From Malus domestica (lineage: Eukaryota; Streptophyta; Magnoliopsida; Rosales; Rosaceae): DNA of 64,000 nt. The notes beneath the pieces are model-generated. The model saw nothing but the letters and a program-made list of their open reading frames with translations, had not been told where the DNA came from and ran no database searches. The DNA is taken from positions 487,001 to 551,000 of the forward strand of contig NC_091664.1 in assembly GCF_042453785.1 (NCBI RefSeq). Direction: 5' to 3'. Shown one piece after another: positions 10,948 through 23,449 of the stretch (its first letter is position 1; each line of letters begins with the position of its first letter). Position numbers and translations under genes: made by a program.

Positions 10948-11938
10948 TGGCGCGTTTACGTAACCGTAATCAAAATAGAGGAATTAGATTGATGAGGAAT
11001 TGAATTGAGGAGGAATTGAATTGAGGAGGAATTGGATTGAGGATGAGTCAGAATTGGATTCCTGTTGAAGCTATTTACTTAAATGTTTTGGAATCGGAGT
11101 AAAAATAAAATCAAATTCATATCAGTTGTTTACTAATTCACCTGAATCGGAATAGAAATCAATATAATTACTAAAATGCCCATTAGTTCTTTATTTTTAT
11201 TTTTATTTCATCTATATTTACTTTTAATCACATTTTCATTAGTTACTTTAAAATGCCCTCATTCACCTCCTCAGCACCGCCATGGCATTTCTTGCTTTTA
11301 ACCCCAATCCTCTAACACCACTCTCCCAAATCATCTTCCCAGTTCCCACCCCGCAGAAGAATATACTATTTTAAGAACCTAGCCAAATCCATCTTCCCAG
11401 TTCCCACCCCATAGAACAAACTAACATTTTAAGAACCTAGCCTATGCATCTTCCCAGTTCCCACCCTACAGAAAATATTCTAGAAAGCAATCGGAGCCAA
11501 CGACCAGATGAGCATCAACATCGCCAGCGGCGCGAGCAATTTGGCCAAACCAACATCAAGCCAGGATCTTCAAACCAACGTCAAGCTAGGAACTTCAAGG
11601 TCTCGATCGTCAAACCAACTTCAAGTTAGGATCTTTAGTCGCAGATTACCTCAGAGAGCAATTTGGCGGTGTTGCGTCTGTCGAAACATCTACGAAGCCT
11701 CTTGATAAGAGGGCATAATAGGAGAAGAAATGTATTCCCGATTCCTTCACCATCCTGGAATCCAAATACCTCACCTATGGAGGGAGTCCAATTCCTCCAA
11801 TTTCAGGAATTGAATTCCATTTTTCGTGTGGGTCCCATACACTATTGATTCCTCTAAATTGTAGTAAACACAAGAGTTATCCGTAATCGAAATCGGATTC
11901 CTTATTTTCATTCTGATTACGGATGCGTAAACACGCTA
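10948..11938. mobile_element. PIF/Harbinger-like non-autonomous DNA transposon (about 0.99 kb)
   Basis: The terminal inverted repeats match over about 28 bp with a few differences: left tggcgcgtttacg at 10948, right complement tagcgtgtttacg ending at 11938. Both continue into ccgtaatca/ccgtaatcg-type sequence. They are flanked by a 3-bp TSD, taa at 10945-10947 and 11939-11941, as expected for PIF/Harbinger. Inside are subterminal gaggaattgaatt repeats and three copies of atcttcccagttcccaccc (about 11331-11465). No transposase is encoded. Confidence 0.75.
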
Positions 11939-12055
11939 TAAAGCCTTTGAACACCAAGTTTCTGTTTATATAGATATATTTAACGTACGTTTTTAATATA
12001 TTTATGAGGCACTGTATACTAAATTACAAAGTTTATCGAAATGTCTTTTTCCATA

Positions 12056-12211
12056 AGGAAAACTAATGAAAATGGCTTGAAAACTTTGAGTTTTAATGAT
12101 AAGTACAAAATAAAGGGTAAAGTGAATAGTACCAGAATTGATTTTTTAGTGTAAAAATATGGTTTTTCGTTAAAGTGAACAACACCGGGAGTTTTTCGTT
12201 AAAATTCCCTT
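12056..12211 (+). repeat. MITE-like dispersed repeat, copy A
   Basis: An inverted homologue lies at 15096-15248. Shared blocks include ttaaagtgaac, tttagtgtaaaaa and ataaagggtaaagtgaata. It has no coding capacity. Confidence 0.75.
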
Positions 12212-12452
12212 TCCCATATGGACCCTTGGACAATATCATTGACGAATTTTACTTGATAAATCTTTAGCTAACTGATCGAGGGATAAAGAGTATAGTTTGT
12301 AAAACAATGTTTACCTTTGTCAACAAGAAAAAAATAATGTTTCCCTTCACTGGATTATTTTGAAAAAGAATTTCCACTCCAATTAAGCATGCATGTTGAA
12401 TACTTTGAAGGTGCAATTTACATCACCACTCTTTAATTGCAACTTTCACCTT

Positions 12453-12608
12453 CTAGTACTACAGTTTCATGGTATCCCTTTGCACTTGTAAGTGAGCGAT
12501 CTTAGGTTCGATTCTCATCAAAAGTGAATTTGAACCACATTATTATGATGTGAGACTTAACTCACCCCCCACCTCTTAATGTAGATAATATCGTTTATTT
12601 AAAAAAAA
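12453..12608 (+). mobile_element. tRNA-derived SINE-like element with 17-bp TSD
   Basis: It contains a pol III B-box-like ggttcgattct (near 12506-12517) and ends in an A-run. It is flanked by attgcaacttt-c/g-acctt, a 17-bp duplication with one mismatch, at 12436-12452 and 12609-12625. Reverse-oriented relatives lie at 36711-36890 and 48292-48470, and a fragment at 48826-48895. Confidence 0.8.
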
Positions 12609-12829
12609 ATTGCAACTTTGACCTTTCAAATTAGGGTAGTCGTTGAAAAATCATCCATACGTAGTTTCTCTCTCTTTCCAAACGACTGTGCAGTGGACCG
12701 CTCCAGCGACAACCTTCCGATCGGCTGTATCTAGGTTTTATAACCTCTGAATTCTAGGATGGCATGGCATCTATAGACCTTAACCAATGTATCTCTTGAC
12801 CCTAAAAACTACCAAGCCTACGTGGCGCG

Positions 12830-13916
12830 CAGGCCGAGTAATTAGTAAGCTAACTACGTTCTTCGGTTGAATGCGGGGCGTGCCAATTCGTCAGCCGAGC
12901 TTGGCCGATGAGTAAAATTTGTTGATGTTGCGTTGGGTGCGATGCTGACTTCTAAATCTCGTGACTACGACCGAGAAAGGAACATTTCTCGGCCTCTTGG
13001 GTTCTCGAACCTGAAGACAAGGCTACTATTCTTATGAAATTCACAAATCGTCGTCGTCGGATTCGGTCACAGTGATGGTATTCGTCAGAGTAAACTCACG
13101 CCGAATCGACACCAAAGTGTAAGGACACAAATACTCAAAGCGGATATATGTCTTAACAATAAACGTGGTTCGGCCATCGAAGTGCCGAACTCTAAATCCC
13201 ACTTGAGAGTATCCAATCATAAACTAACTCGGTGTGCAATGTGCCAAGCCTAATAAACTATAATACCTCACTTCACCGAGAAGGCTAATGAGATGACCTC
13301 GACCAATAAGGATTCGAAAACCCTTCTCGACCAAAACTTGGATAGATAACCAGTCAGCCTCGACGCATTGCTATCTATGCCGATTGAAGATGCTACGAGA
13401 CCGGCTGGTTCTACGGCGACAGTGCTATTTATGCCGACTGAAGGTATCACCGGTTGCCTTCACAGTGCTGTTTATCCAAACTGAAGGTGTGTCAGCGAAA
13501 AAGAAAAGGAAAAAAATCTCAAGGTTGTTGAGAGAATTTGCACAGGGCAATTGTGTGTTGAATTGGAAGGGCTTTGAACGATGCACAACCTCTTCTATTT
13601 ATAGCACCAAGCACTTTCTAGACCGAGTTAAAACCCTACTCGGATTAGGATTTCTTCTTCTCATCAAACACCATCTCGACCAGTCCTATTTTCACTATGA
13701 CTTTGAACCCAATCCTTTATCAAACCGGGTTCACTTCTATCCATATCTTTGCTGAGACTTCTTATTGCGTCAGAATTCAATTACTCGTCTCGCAGCTTGA
13801 CTTGACCGACCTAGGTTAGGAAGCCCATGAACTATACGATCCATAGTAACCTTTTTTGTAAGGTCTTCCGGGCCGAGAATACATCTCGGCCCAAACCAAT
13901 ATTTTGGGCCCAAACA
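12830..13916 (-). repeat. LTR-like block, minus orientation, left edge uncertain
   Basis: The minus strand starts TGTTTGGGCCC at 13916 and has a TATA box ctataaatag (plus 13597-13606) about 310 nt in, as in an LTR promoter. A tgttgatg at 12920 could be the other end, but no TSD supports it (aaatt versus gtatc). Open frames (13384-13755 +) are not gene-like. Confidence 0.45.
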
Positions 13917-14192
13917 GTATCCTAAAACAAAAAAGATTTACCAAATAAAATGAACTTTTATTTGTGACAATAAAACGAATCCCACTCGCAAAATAATTTT
14001 CATTTGTCATTATTATTTATTAAAATTTACACACTTGAACTTGATTTGTCATTTAGCTCAACAAACCGCCAAATCCATGGTGTCCACCCATGGCAGGACA
14101 TGTTGGGTCGGTTTTGATCGTACAATTTATTGTATTACGAGTTATATTCCACCCACCCAACCAGCTGCCTATAAAACTATTCAGTGAGCGGT
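13917..14192. other. Intergenic, nothing recognised
   Basis: AT-rich sequence between an LTR-like block and a foldback MITE. No coding signal. Confidence 0.5.
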
Positions 14193-14411
14193 GTTAAAAA
14201 ATTTGGATTTGAATCCTCTCCTGAGCTTAGGATGCTGAACCTCTTGAGCAAATTACGGACCGTTGAATTTTGATTTAACGGTTACAATTATTATAACTTT
14301 TAAAAATATCTCTTGTTTATAACCGTTTGATTAAAATTTAATAGCTCGTGTGATTTACTGAGGAGTCTCAACCTCCTAATCTTAGGAGAGAATCCAAATC
14401 CAAAATTTAAC
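14193..14411. repeat. Foldback MITE
   Basis: The two arms are inverted copies over nearly the whole element. The left arm starts gttaaaaaatttggattt and the right ends aaatccaaaatttaac. The motif accgttgaattttgattt recurs in inverted form. No clear TSD was found. Confidence 0.75.
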
Positions 14412-14719
14412 TCGTGGAAAACTGACCTGCCCAAACTCACTAATCTTAATGGAGTTAATGCGCACAGAATCAATTCATAGTTTTATTGGATCGTAAAAAT
14501 CTTTCTTTTTCCCTCTCTCAGATAATAATTTTTTCCCTCCTCTTTCTTGTTTTAGGTTTTGTAAAGTTTTGTAAGACGCTGCTCTAGCCTCATGTTCAAC
14601 TTCATGTCAGCCGCTCCAAATCCAATATCCCTATTTCTTTTCCAAGTTTTAGTTGCATGGTCTTCATTTTTTAGTCCCCGAAAATCAAGGTCACAAAGTA
14701 TTTTTTTTTCTTTTTTGTG

Positions 14720-15033
14720 AGTATTGAGGCAAATGCCTCAGTATCCAAAATTGTTAGTTTGTTATAACAGTAAAATGTTAGTTGAGATGAGTAGTGGTAC
14801 AATATGTAATTAGTCATAGTTAGCTAAGGGTATTGTTGTACAAAGCCAAAGGCTATATATACACTCTAGTGTAATAACATTATCAATTAATGAGAAACAT
14901 TTTATCCCAATCCAATCTCTCTCTACTTCTCTCTCTCTCTGATCTGTTTTATTAGTCAGGAAGATAATGTTTTCTGCTTACTGTTATAACAAACTAACAA
15001 TTTTGGATATTGAGGCATTTGCCTCAATAGTGA
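14720..15033. repeat. Inverted duplication around an LTR-like promoter segment
   Basis: Arms of about 55 bp (14720-14773 and 14978-15033) are near-perfect inverted copies containing gaggcaaatgcctc and gttagtttgttataacag. The 200 bp between them look like the end of a copia-type LTR, with tatatatac near 14861, then gtgtaataacattatc and a CT-rich stretch. Confidence 0.6.
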
Positions 15034-15095
15034 GTACATCGATATTTTTACACAAAAGGGAATAGGAGTTCGGCAAGTCACAAAGTTTTTAGAAG

Positions 15096-15248
15096 AGAAT
15101 TTTAACGAAAAGTTTCCGGTACTGTTCACTTTAACGAAAAAATACATTTTTACACTAAAAAGTCAATCTTGATACTATTCACCTTACCCTTTATTTTGTT
15201 TTTATTGTTAAAACTCAAAGTTTTCAAACATTTTTCATTAATTTTCTT
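15096..15248 (-). repeat. MITE-like dispersed repeat, copy B (inverted relative to 12056-12211)
   Basis: It is the reverse complement of the 12056-12211 repeat along its whole length, with scattered differences. It begins attttaacgaaaag and ends tcattaattttc. Confidence 0.75.
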
Positions 15249-15410
15249 TTTTTTTAAACGCTAATTCATTGGTAACCTGCAAATCCGGCCAACTCGAATT
15301 GAAATTAAGTTTTCATGGTTGTCTGGTCGACAATAGATTCCATCAAACGATAATCCAGGCAATCTCTTAGGCTTACGGGTCGAAGTGCACACCCATAGCA
15401 TCGCATGAAA

Positions 15411-15786
15411 GAGTAAATTGTAGCTATGGTCCTTTAACTTTAACTCAATTGAAGCAATCGTCATTCAACTAAAAATTCATTACCATTGGTCCCACAACTT
15501 TAATTCAACTGGAGAAATTGTCCATTAACTTTAATCCAATTGTAGCAATGATCCTTTCAACATAACTCGTTTTGACAAAAATTTTGACGTAGTTAACGAA
15601 AATGACCATAATTACACATTTTGATGAGTTGAGAAATCCTAATTATATAAATGATTATTCCAACATAACTTATTTTGACAAAATTTTAACGAAATTGATG
15701 AAAATGACTATAGTTATACATTTTGATAAGTTGAAGAACCAATGTAATAGATTTTTAGTTAAAAAATCATTGCTACAGTTTACTCT
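15411..15786. mobile_element. Mutator-like MITE in the kinase gene upstream region
   Basis: Terminal inverted repeats: left gagtaaattgtagctatg, right complement agagtaaactgtagcaatg. The flanks are cgcatgaaa (15402-15410) and tgcatgaaa (15787-15795 region), a 9-bp TSD with one mismatch. The interior repeats the words ttaactttaa and attttgac. It ends about 300 bp before the ABC1K start codon. Confidence 0.72.
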
Positions 15787-16085
15787 GCATGAAATGAATG
15801 GAAAGGAAAGGTTTGCCAACCAAGCAACCAATAAAAGTTAAAAAAACAGCTTCCCTTGGCTTGGCATCCTGCCACGTCTTCCTCCAACGGCCAGTAATGA
15901 GTAGGTCCTTCCAACGCCTCTCAATATTTAATATGCCAGCCTCACCACAACCCACATTTTCCGAGTCCACTTCTTCCTTTTCTGCTCTGCTTCCACACAC
16001 ACCCACACACGCACTCTCTCTCTCTCTCAAGTTCTCAACAAAGAAAGAAAGAAAGAAGAAAGCGTCTCAAATCGGCTCCCGCCCG

Positions 16086-19000
16086 ATGGACGCAGCGCCA
16101 CAGCTGGTCTGCAGCGGAATCGGCATCTCCACCTCCAAACATTCATTTCCAAACACAAATACTAGAATTCGCATTCCCAAACGACTTCACCGTATTTTAG
16201 CGGTTGCCACCGACCCCAAACCCACTCGCTCCGGGTCGCCAGGCTCCTCCAATGGCTCCTCACGCACTCCGCCATCGAAATCTCTCAACAGGGTTTCCAA
16301 CGTCTCGCTGCCCAAATCTCCGCCCCCAAACGCCGTCAACAAACCTATCAATGGAGTTGGAGTTTCCACGGTATTAATCAGCGGTCAAATCTTGTCTTTG
16401 CTTTGTTGTAATTTTCTCTTTCGTTTCTTGATCGAGTTGGTCGGTGAAATTCAATCATTCAAATGTCTGTTTGGTTGATGAGAAAGTGGAAAAGAAAATG
16501 AACGAGGCATATAGTTCAATTCAGTCTGGGGGAGTGCAATTTCATGTTTTATATAGAAAATTCTGGATTTAATTCTAAAATTTGGTTAATTCTTTACTGA
16601 TAGATGATTGGTTTTGGAAATTGGCAGAGAATTGGAGATGTTTCAACTGAAATCAAGAGAGTGAGGGCACAGATGGAAGAAAATGAAGACTTGGCAATAC
16701 TCATGAGAGGTCTTCGGGGACAAAATCTAAGCGACTCACAGTTCGCTCAGGATGACGTTGAGCTTCGCCTTGTTGAGGTATTATTTTTGTCAATTTTATT
16801 TTCTTTTCTTTTTCTGTGTGTTTTATATGAAATTGGTTGAAAATGGTAAGTGTTGATGTCCTTTGTACTTAAACAACATCATACTCTTGAAATGGTGCTG
16901 AAAAAAGTCATAAGAATAATACAACAGCTGGATACTTAGTGGAAAACTGCAAGTGTTTTTGAGTCATCACATACTGTCAATGGATGTAATCACTTTTCTG
17001 TTCCTTAATGCTCTCTCCAACTGAAGCCATAAATAAGCAAAGCTTTATTTTTGGAAACTTGGTGTAGCTGTTGTATTGCTATATGTTGGTTTTGATGCTA
17101 TGTAATTTCTTTTTGCATCTATAGGTAGACGAAAGCAGTGAATTTTTGCCTTTGGTGTATGATCCTGATAGTATCTCTGCTTATTGGGGAAAACGGCCAC
17201 GAGCCGTTTTGACACGTGTAACCCAATTACTCTCTGTTGCTGGGGGTTTTCTCTCGCGTCTTGTGTGGGATATTATAAACAAGAAGGTCAAGGAGGTGAG
17301 TCTTTCAGCTCTCCTTTCAGATATTGTTACTTGCCTTTTGTAAAATTTTAGTTTGCCTGTGTTGTGAATGTTCAATCTTTACCTTGATTTATCAATATTT
17401 TCTTAATCAGAATGAAGTTGCTAGAGCCATTGAATTAAGGGAAATTGTAACCTCTTTGGGTCCTGCATATATCAAACTTGGTCAAGCTCTGAGCATTCGA
17501 CCTGATATACTGTCACCTGCTGCAATGACTGAGCTGCAAAAGCTTTGTGATAAGGTAAAGGCATTTCTTCTTATACCTTTTTAATATTTGGAGTTGGCAT
17601 TGTTACTTTTCACAAAGTTTCTGTCGGTGCATGGGTGAATGTGAATGCGATACATTTAGCAATGTCATCATATATATAGTTCATGTTATCTTTTTCATAG
17701 CTGATATGTCCAATTGATGATACATGAAGGTTCCTTCATTTCCAGATGATATAGCTATGGCTCTCATTGAGGAGGAGCTTGGTCAGCCATGGCCTAACAT
17801 CTACTCTGAGCTTTCTCCTTCTCCAATTGCCGCTGGTAGGAATCATGATACTATTTAATCATAAGAAAAGACACTTTTTTTTTTATTTCTTCTGGTGATT
17901 ATATCTACAACATCTAGCTTCTGAAGTTCCATGCTCTAATAGAGTTTATCTTCTTGTGGAATATCTGTTGCAGCATCTCTCGGGCAAGTATATAAGGGAC
18001 GGCTGAAAGAAAATGGAGATCTCGTGGCTGTTAAAGTGCAACGGCCTTTTGTTCTTGAAACAGTGACTGTTGATTTGTTTGTCATACGCAACTTGGGTTT
18101 GGTTCTCCGGAAGTTTCCTCAGGTACATCTCCAACTTATGGTGTTGTTGCTTCTTCTGTTGATTTCATAACTTTCTTTCTAAGGCTGTGTGATTTCCTCC
18201 TTTCCTTATCTTGCCAGATCTCGATAGATGTGGTTGGATTAGTTGATGAATGGGCAGCTCGTTTTTTTGAAGAGCTGGATTATGTTAATGAGGGTGAAAA
18301 TGGAACAATCTTTGCTGATTTGATGAGGAAGGACCTTCCACAGGTGAGTCTGATAAGCTCTAACATCGTTTTGTTATACACCCCTCTTCCCCCCATCTCA
18401 ATACACGCACGCAAACAGACATACGCTACTGTCTTGACTAAATAAATAGCACTTTCTTCCACAGAAGGGTGGAATCATAGTCTCTGTATATTCTTGCACT
18501 TGCATCTTCACTATATATGCTAAGAGATGGCTTTAGAATCCCTTAAAATGTGCTCGAATGTGTGAGCTGGCTTCCATAAATAGCACTTCAGGACCTTTTC
18601 CAAACAAAATTTATCTCCCCTATCTAGTTGTGATTCTTCTTATGTGTAATAGTGTCTGCTTAAGAATGTGTAATACCATTATGCATTCATGTTTTTCAGG
18701 TAGTTGTGCCAAAAACCTACCAGAAATATACTTCAAGAAAGGTTCTTACTACAGGATGGATAGATGGAGAAAAGTTATCTCAGAGTACTGAAAGTGATGT
18801 TGGAGAACTGGTTAATGTTGGAGTCATATGTTACTTGAAGCAGGTAAAGTAATATTACTAGATTTGCCGCTTTTGTATTTCTGGAGGCGGATAATTATAA
18901 ACAGACTTTCAGTTTCAGTTGACCTTTTATACTTCATAGTTAAGCATGGTCATGAAACAGTTGCTTTCTTCCTGCAGATCTGGCAATATTCTTTCCTGCT

Positions 19001-22000
19001 TGATTAACCTACAATTAACTTTTGTAAATTGGTTTTCTACGTGTTTGGCATGTGAAAGTCCGCTTTATCTTGCTGTTTACACAGTGATGATTTTCATAAG
19101 TTAAGGTTTTGTTGTTGTATTTGTTTAGAAATACCACTCCAGTGTGGCTTCGCGTTTCCTTTTTCACTTTTTAGAGTAAATTTTGGGCATGGAAATGCAA
19201 TTGTACGCTACTCTTTTTTGGATGGGCTAAATTAATGTAAATGATAATTAGCACCCTTGACGGCTTCTAGCCAAGTTTTTTAAATTGTCATTCTTCTACA
19301 GTTGCTTGATACTGGAATGTTTCATGCTGATCCTCATCCTGGGAATATGATTCGCACTCCAGATGGGAAGCTTGCCATACTTGACTTTGGTAATATTCTA
19401 CTCATTGCAGTATTTTCCCAAAGGTCATGTTTCCATTTGGTTTGAAACGGCACCTGCATACTGTATTAAATTATTTGGTGCAAATTGGTTTCATGTGCTT
19501 CTGTGAACTATGTTTAAACTTTTACAAGTAAAAGAAATATATGATTAAAGAATATACCTATGTTGCATATCAATAGATAGAAAAAAAAAATTATGGTAAA
19601 AGATAACACATCAGTTTTCTTCCATCCAGTGGAGTTTCTTCTACTTTGGTTTATCATGATTTCATCTTACTATAATAAACTCAGATCCAATCTTAAGTCA
19701 AAGTAGACCGAACCCTACAACTGTTAACCTTAAACTAGGTATCCTATTACAATAAATTTTGAAACTTTTGACATGAGAAAAGTCAAAGTATGCCGACTGT
19801 GAGGTCCATTAACCTTGCAATTGAAGTCATGAACTAGCAGGAAAATAGACATGGGACCACTAAATAAAAAATTGAATGATAGATTCACAAATTCCCTCAT
19901 TGCTTAGAAAACTGCGTCTCCTTAAAATGCAGCATGCTGACCTAATATGCGCATATGTTCTATAACAAAGGATGTAAGATCCCACATTGCCCGGGGGAGA
20001 GGAGGTGATGTGCCTTATATGTACATGTTCACCTCCCTATAGTGAGATGCGTTTTGGGTGGAAGCCCAAGAACAAATCCGTGAGGGCGTGGCCCAAAGCA
20101 GACAATATCTTACTATGTGGACTGGGATGTGACAATTTGGTATCAGAGCCACTCCCCGCCCGGAAGTGTGCCGACGAGGGCATCAGGCCCCTAAGGTGGG
20201 TGGATTGTAAGATCCCACATCACCCAGGGGAGAGGAGGTGATGTGCCTTATATTTACATGCTCACCTCCCTATAGTGAGACGCATTTTGGGTGGAAGCCC
20301 AAAAACAAATCCGTGAGGGCGTGGCCCAAAGCGGACAATATCTTACTATGCGGACTGGGATGTGACAAAGGATGCATTTCAATTTGTGATTGTGATCACC
20401 TATTATGTATGCTTTTTCTTCAATTTATCGTCATTGGTTGGGTATTTATCTTAATATCAAAATAGCACTCCACATGTACAGGTCCGACACATTTTTGTGC
20501 CCTATGAGCATAAGTTGCATAACTCTTAAGGAAATCCTGTTGGTTCCTTCATTGTGTATCTTGAACACTCCAAATGAAACGTTGTACAGAAATGTTACTA
20601 ACTTCTAGCTGTCAAGTAGAATTCATGTTTCCTAAATATCACTTTTGTTGTAATAGGTCTTGTCACTAAATTAACTGATGATCAGAAGTATGGAATGATC
20701 GAGGCAATTGCTCACCTTATCCATCGTGACTATGCTGCCATAGTTAAAGACTTTGTCAAGCTTGAATTCATTTCAGAGGGGGTTAATCTAGAACCTATTT
20801 TGCCTGTTCTGGCCAAGGTTTTTGATCAGGCTCTTGAAGGTGGAGGAGCAAAAAATATCAACTTCCAGGAGTTGGCATCAGATTTGGCTCAAATCACATT
20901 CGACTATCCATTTAGGATACCCCCTTATTTTGCTCTTATAATTAGGGCAATTGGGGTCCTGGAAGGCATAGCTTTAGTAGGAAATCCTGATTTTGCCATT
21001 GTGGATGAGGCCTATCCGTATATTGCCCAGGTATTGCTCATGTATCTGATTCTTTTTTAGCATTTAGCTTTAATATCACATGGATTAAATATGCTAATGG
21101 TGGTATAAATGGTCTCCCAGACCCTGCGTAAAGCGGGAGCCTTGTGCACTGGGTACGACCTTTTTTCCATATTTTAATTTGCGCTTATGTCATAAATGAG
21201 TGTTCATTGGACCATGCGATTGTATGAAAAACCTCTAGGGATACCTGAGAAATGCTCCATCATTTTATCTTTGTTGTTTTATGCTAATGAAATGCTCCAT
21301 CTTTTTCTGATTTTACGTTCTTTTTGTTTCATTGTTAGAGGCTCCTGACTGATGAATCCCCACGGCTAAGGGGTGCATTGCGTTATACAATATATGGGAA
21401 ATCTGGAGTGTTTGATGCTGAGAGATTTATTGATGTGATGCAAGCCTTTGAAACTTTCATAACTGCAGCTAAAAGTGGAGGTGGAGAGGAACTGAATGGT
21501 GAAATGGCTGAACTTGGTATTCTGCAAGGTCAAACCGAGTCACCCTTTCCCGGATTTATGTCAAATGGCCAACCAATACAAACAAGGACGGCTTTAGCAT
21601 TTTTACTGTCTGATAAAGGGAGCTTTTTCAGAGAATTTCTTCTGGATGAGGTACTTCTAGAAGTTACTTTTAAAACAAACAATTATTATTTGATTAGCTT
21701 ACTATCCTATCCTATCCTTAGACTGCAAATGGTGGTGTTACTTTCCGACATTGATGGCAGAGTTGTTTCCCTTTTTGCGACAATATGCAATGGAGAATGT
21801 TAACAAATCAAGTCTTAGAGACTGAAATTTGTTATTGTATATATCACCTGATAGTTTAGTGAAATTTTACTGGTACTGCATAAGAAGTATCTCTCTTTTC
21901 ACTCACTCAGCTTCTGTCTTGATGCCCTAAAACATATGGGATTTCACTAATCTGTCTAACTGCATGTATTTCCTTTAGTTAACAACTATCTTGTCCAATG

Positions 22001-22654
22001 CTCTGACAAACTAGAGGTCTATAGCTGCGGTCTCTTAGTAGTATGCACATCTAATGAGCACTGTGCGCGGTTTGAATTAGAATTTGGTTTGCATAAAATG
22101 CTTGTAAAGCATACTAAGCATACTAAGCATACTATCTGTATAAACTATTGTATTTCAACTGCAATGCAGATTGTCAAAGGCATTGATGCAGTTACGAGGG
22201 AACAATTGGTTCGTACAATGGCTATTCTTGGATTGGGGAATCCTACCCCAGTTTTCAGCATGGTTCCTACCTTCGGGTTGTTCAAGCCAGCAGGACTTGT
22301 ACCAACAATAACCGAAGAGGATAGAGTTATATTGAACAACGTCCAAACAATACTCGAGTTCCTGACTGCAGGAAGTTCCATGTCAAGGATATCAAATCAG
22401 GTGCTTAATTACAACCCTTATGCTCAACACCTGTCAATAGCTTCTCGCATATGACGTTCCTTCAGGATGCTAATTTTTATTTTGTGCTGTACATATGTGG
22501 TTTTGGGGAACATGTGCAGGGTTTGAATGTGTCCCAGGTTATCCAAGAGCTTCTTCCCGTTTTGCCGAGCATCTCTTCCAAAGTGCTCCCTGAAGTGCTC
22601 AGTCGATTGTCTTCACGGGTAATAGCACGCGTGATTCGAGATACAATTTGGTAA
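16086..22654 (+). CDS. Chloroplast-type ABC1/aarF (UbiB family) atypical kinase, ABC1K6-like
   Basis: Thirteen exons join in frame: 16086-16370, 16628-16777, 17125-17295, 17411-17554, 17730-17835, 17974-18122, 18218-18343, 18700-18843, 19302-19389, 20657-21030, 21339-21650, 22170-22400, 22520-22654. Together they encode about 804 residues. Introns are GT-AG. Diagnostic ABC1 motifs are present: KLGQ near residue 224, AAASLGQVYKG near 285, VAVKVQRP near 300, EELDYVNE near 353, catalytic HADPHPGN near 433 and LDFG near 452. The Ser/Arg-rich first 60 residues look like a plastid transit peptide. Plant ABC1 kinases of this type act in plastoglobules or the chloroplast envelope and regulate prenyl-lipid, quinone and stress metabolism. 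Length and C-terminus suggest the ABC1K6 (about 790 aa) group, but the member is not certain. An in-frame upstream Met at 15798 exists; 16086 is chosen because a CT-rich leader precedes it and a transit peptide follows. A TRIM lies in intron 9. Confidence 0.93.
19973..20367 (+). mobile_element. TRIM (terminal-repeat retrotransposon in miniature) in ABC1K intron 9
   Basis: Two 162-bp LTRs (19973-20134 and 20206-20367) start tgtaagatcccacat and end gggatgtgaca. Between them are a tRNA-Met-type primer binding site, TGGTATCAGAGCC (20138-20150), and a short purine tract (aaggtgggtgga) before the second LTR. The TSD is aagga at 19968-19972 and 20368-20372. The LTRs differ at only a few positions. 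It has no coding capacity. Confidence 0.95.
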
Positions 22655-23449
22655 CAAACTTTTTGTAGGCTACCAGCTTGAACACCTCAATTGTGCATAT
22701 ATTAAAATGTATAAGATACAAGTCGAATGTCTAGTCTAACCTTGTCTTAGGTGCATTTCTTATGCACAACAGTTGCCAAACACCGAAATTGATGTTGTAT
22801 ATAATATTTTTGGAAGAAATGAAGGCATACGAAAGGTTGGGTTGAAGCCGAAGGACAAGTTTCTATGTGATAGTTGAAAAGCAAAAAGAAAGGTAGAAGT
22901 TGAATGCAATATATTCAAGATTTGTTTTTTCAACCCAAGTCTTTCCCTTCGACAGTTGGAAGTGCTAAAAAAAAAGCCGTGATACCTCAAAAAAAAAAGG
23001 AAAAGTAGGAGGTTCACTTCCGAGGATGCTTTCCTTCCCATAGACTCGTACAAACACTTGTCCCGTCCGTAAATAGTGATGAACTAATATTGCATCCTCT
23101 TCATGTGGGTTGGGGTTGGGCAAGGGAAGAATGTATAACCAAGTGACAGCAACGTGAGTCTGGTGTTAAGGTCGTTAATCTATTTGAATAAAGTCTCTAA
23201 GCAAGCTTGAGTTGTAAACTTGTAAGAATCATCCGACTTTTAAAAACAAAAAAAAGATGGAGTCGAATTGATCCATATGATTCTCCTATTGGAAGGGACG
23301 ACCACAGCAATGGCCTTGCCTAACATGAGTGTTTTTTTTCTCCTTACAGTAATGAAATACTATTCTCTCTATTTGGTATCTGCCGAGTTCCTTTTGGTGA
23401 GCTAAATCAACCTCTTTACATTACATCTCTGTCTCCGCCCTCACTGACC
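22655..23449. other. Intergenic between convergent genes
   Basis: It holds the 3' UTRs of the ABC1 kinase (+) and the first ankyrin gene (-). No further gene or clear repeat is seen. Confidence 0.6.

Noticed and set aside
12490..12530. tRNA-like ggttcgattct motif
   Set aside because: No cloverleaf can be drawn. It is the B-box of a SINE-like repeat flanked by a 17-bp TSD.
13384..13755. 123-codon plus-strand frame
   Set aside because: It lies opposite the presumed LTR promoter direction and matches nothing recognised.
15798..16085. In-frame N-terminal extension of the ABC1 kinase from ATG 15798
   Set aside because: The extension lies over MITE-flanking and CT-rich leader sequence. The Met at 16086 is followed by a transit-peptide-like N-terminus.
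19973..20367. Possible Cassandra-type TRIM with 5S rRNA in its LTR
   Set aside because: The LTRs contain no 5S internal control region that I can recognise, so it is called a generic TRIM.
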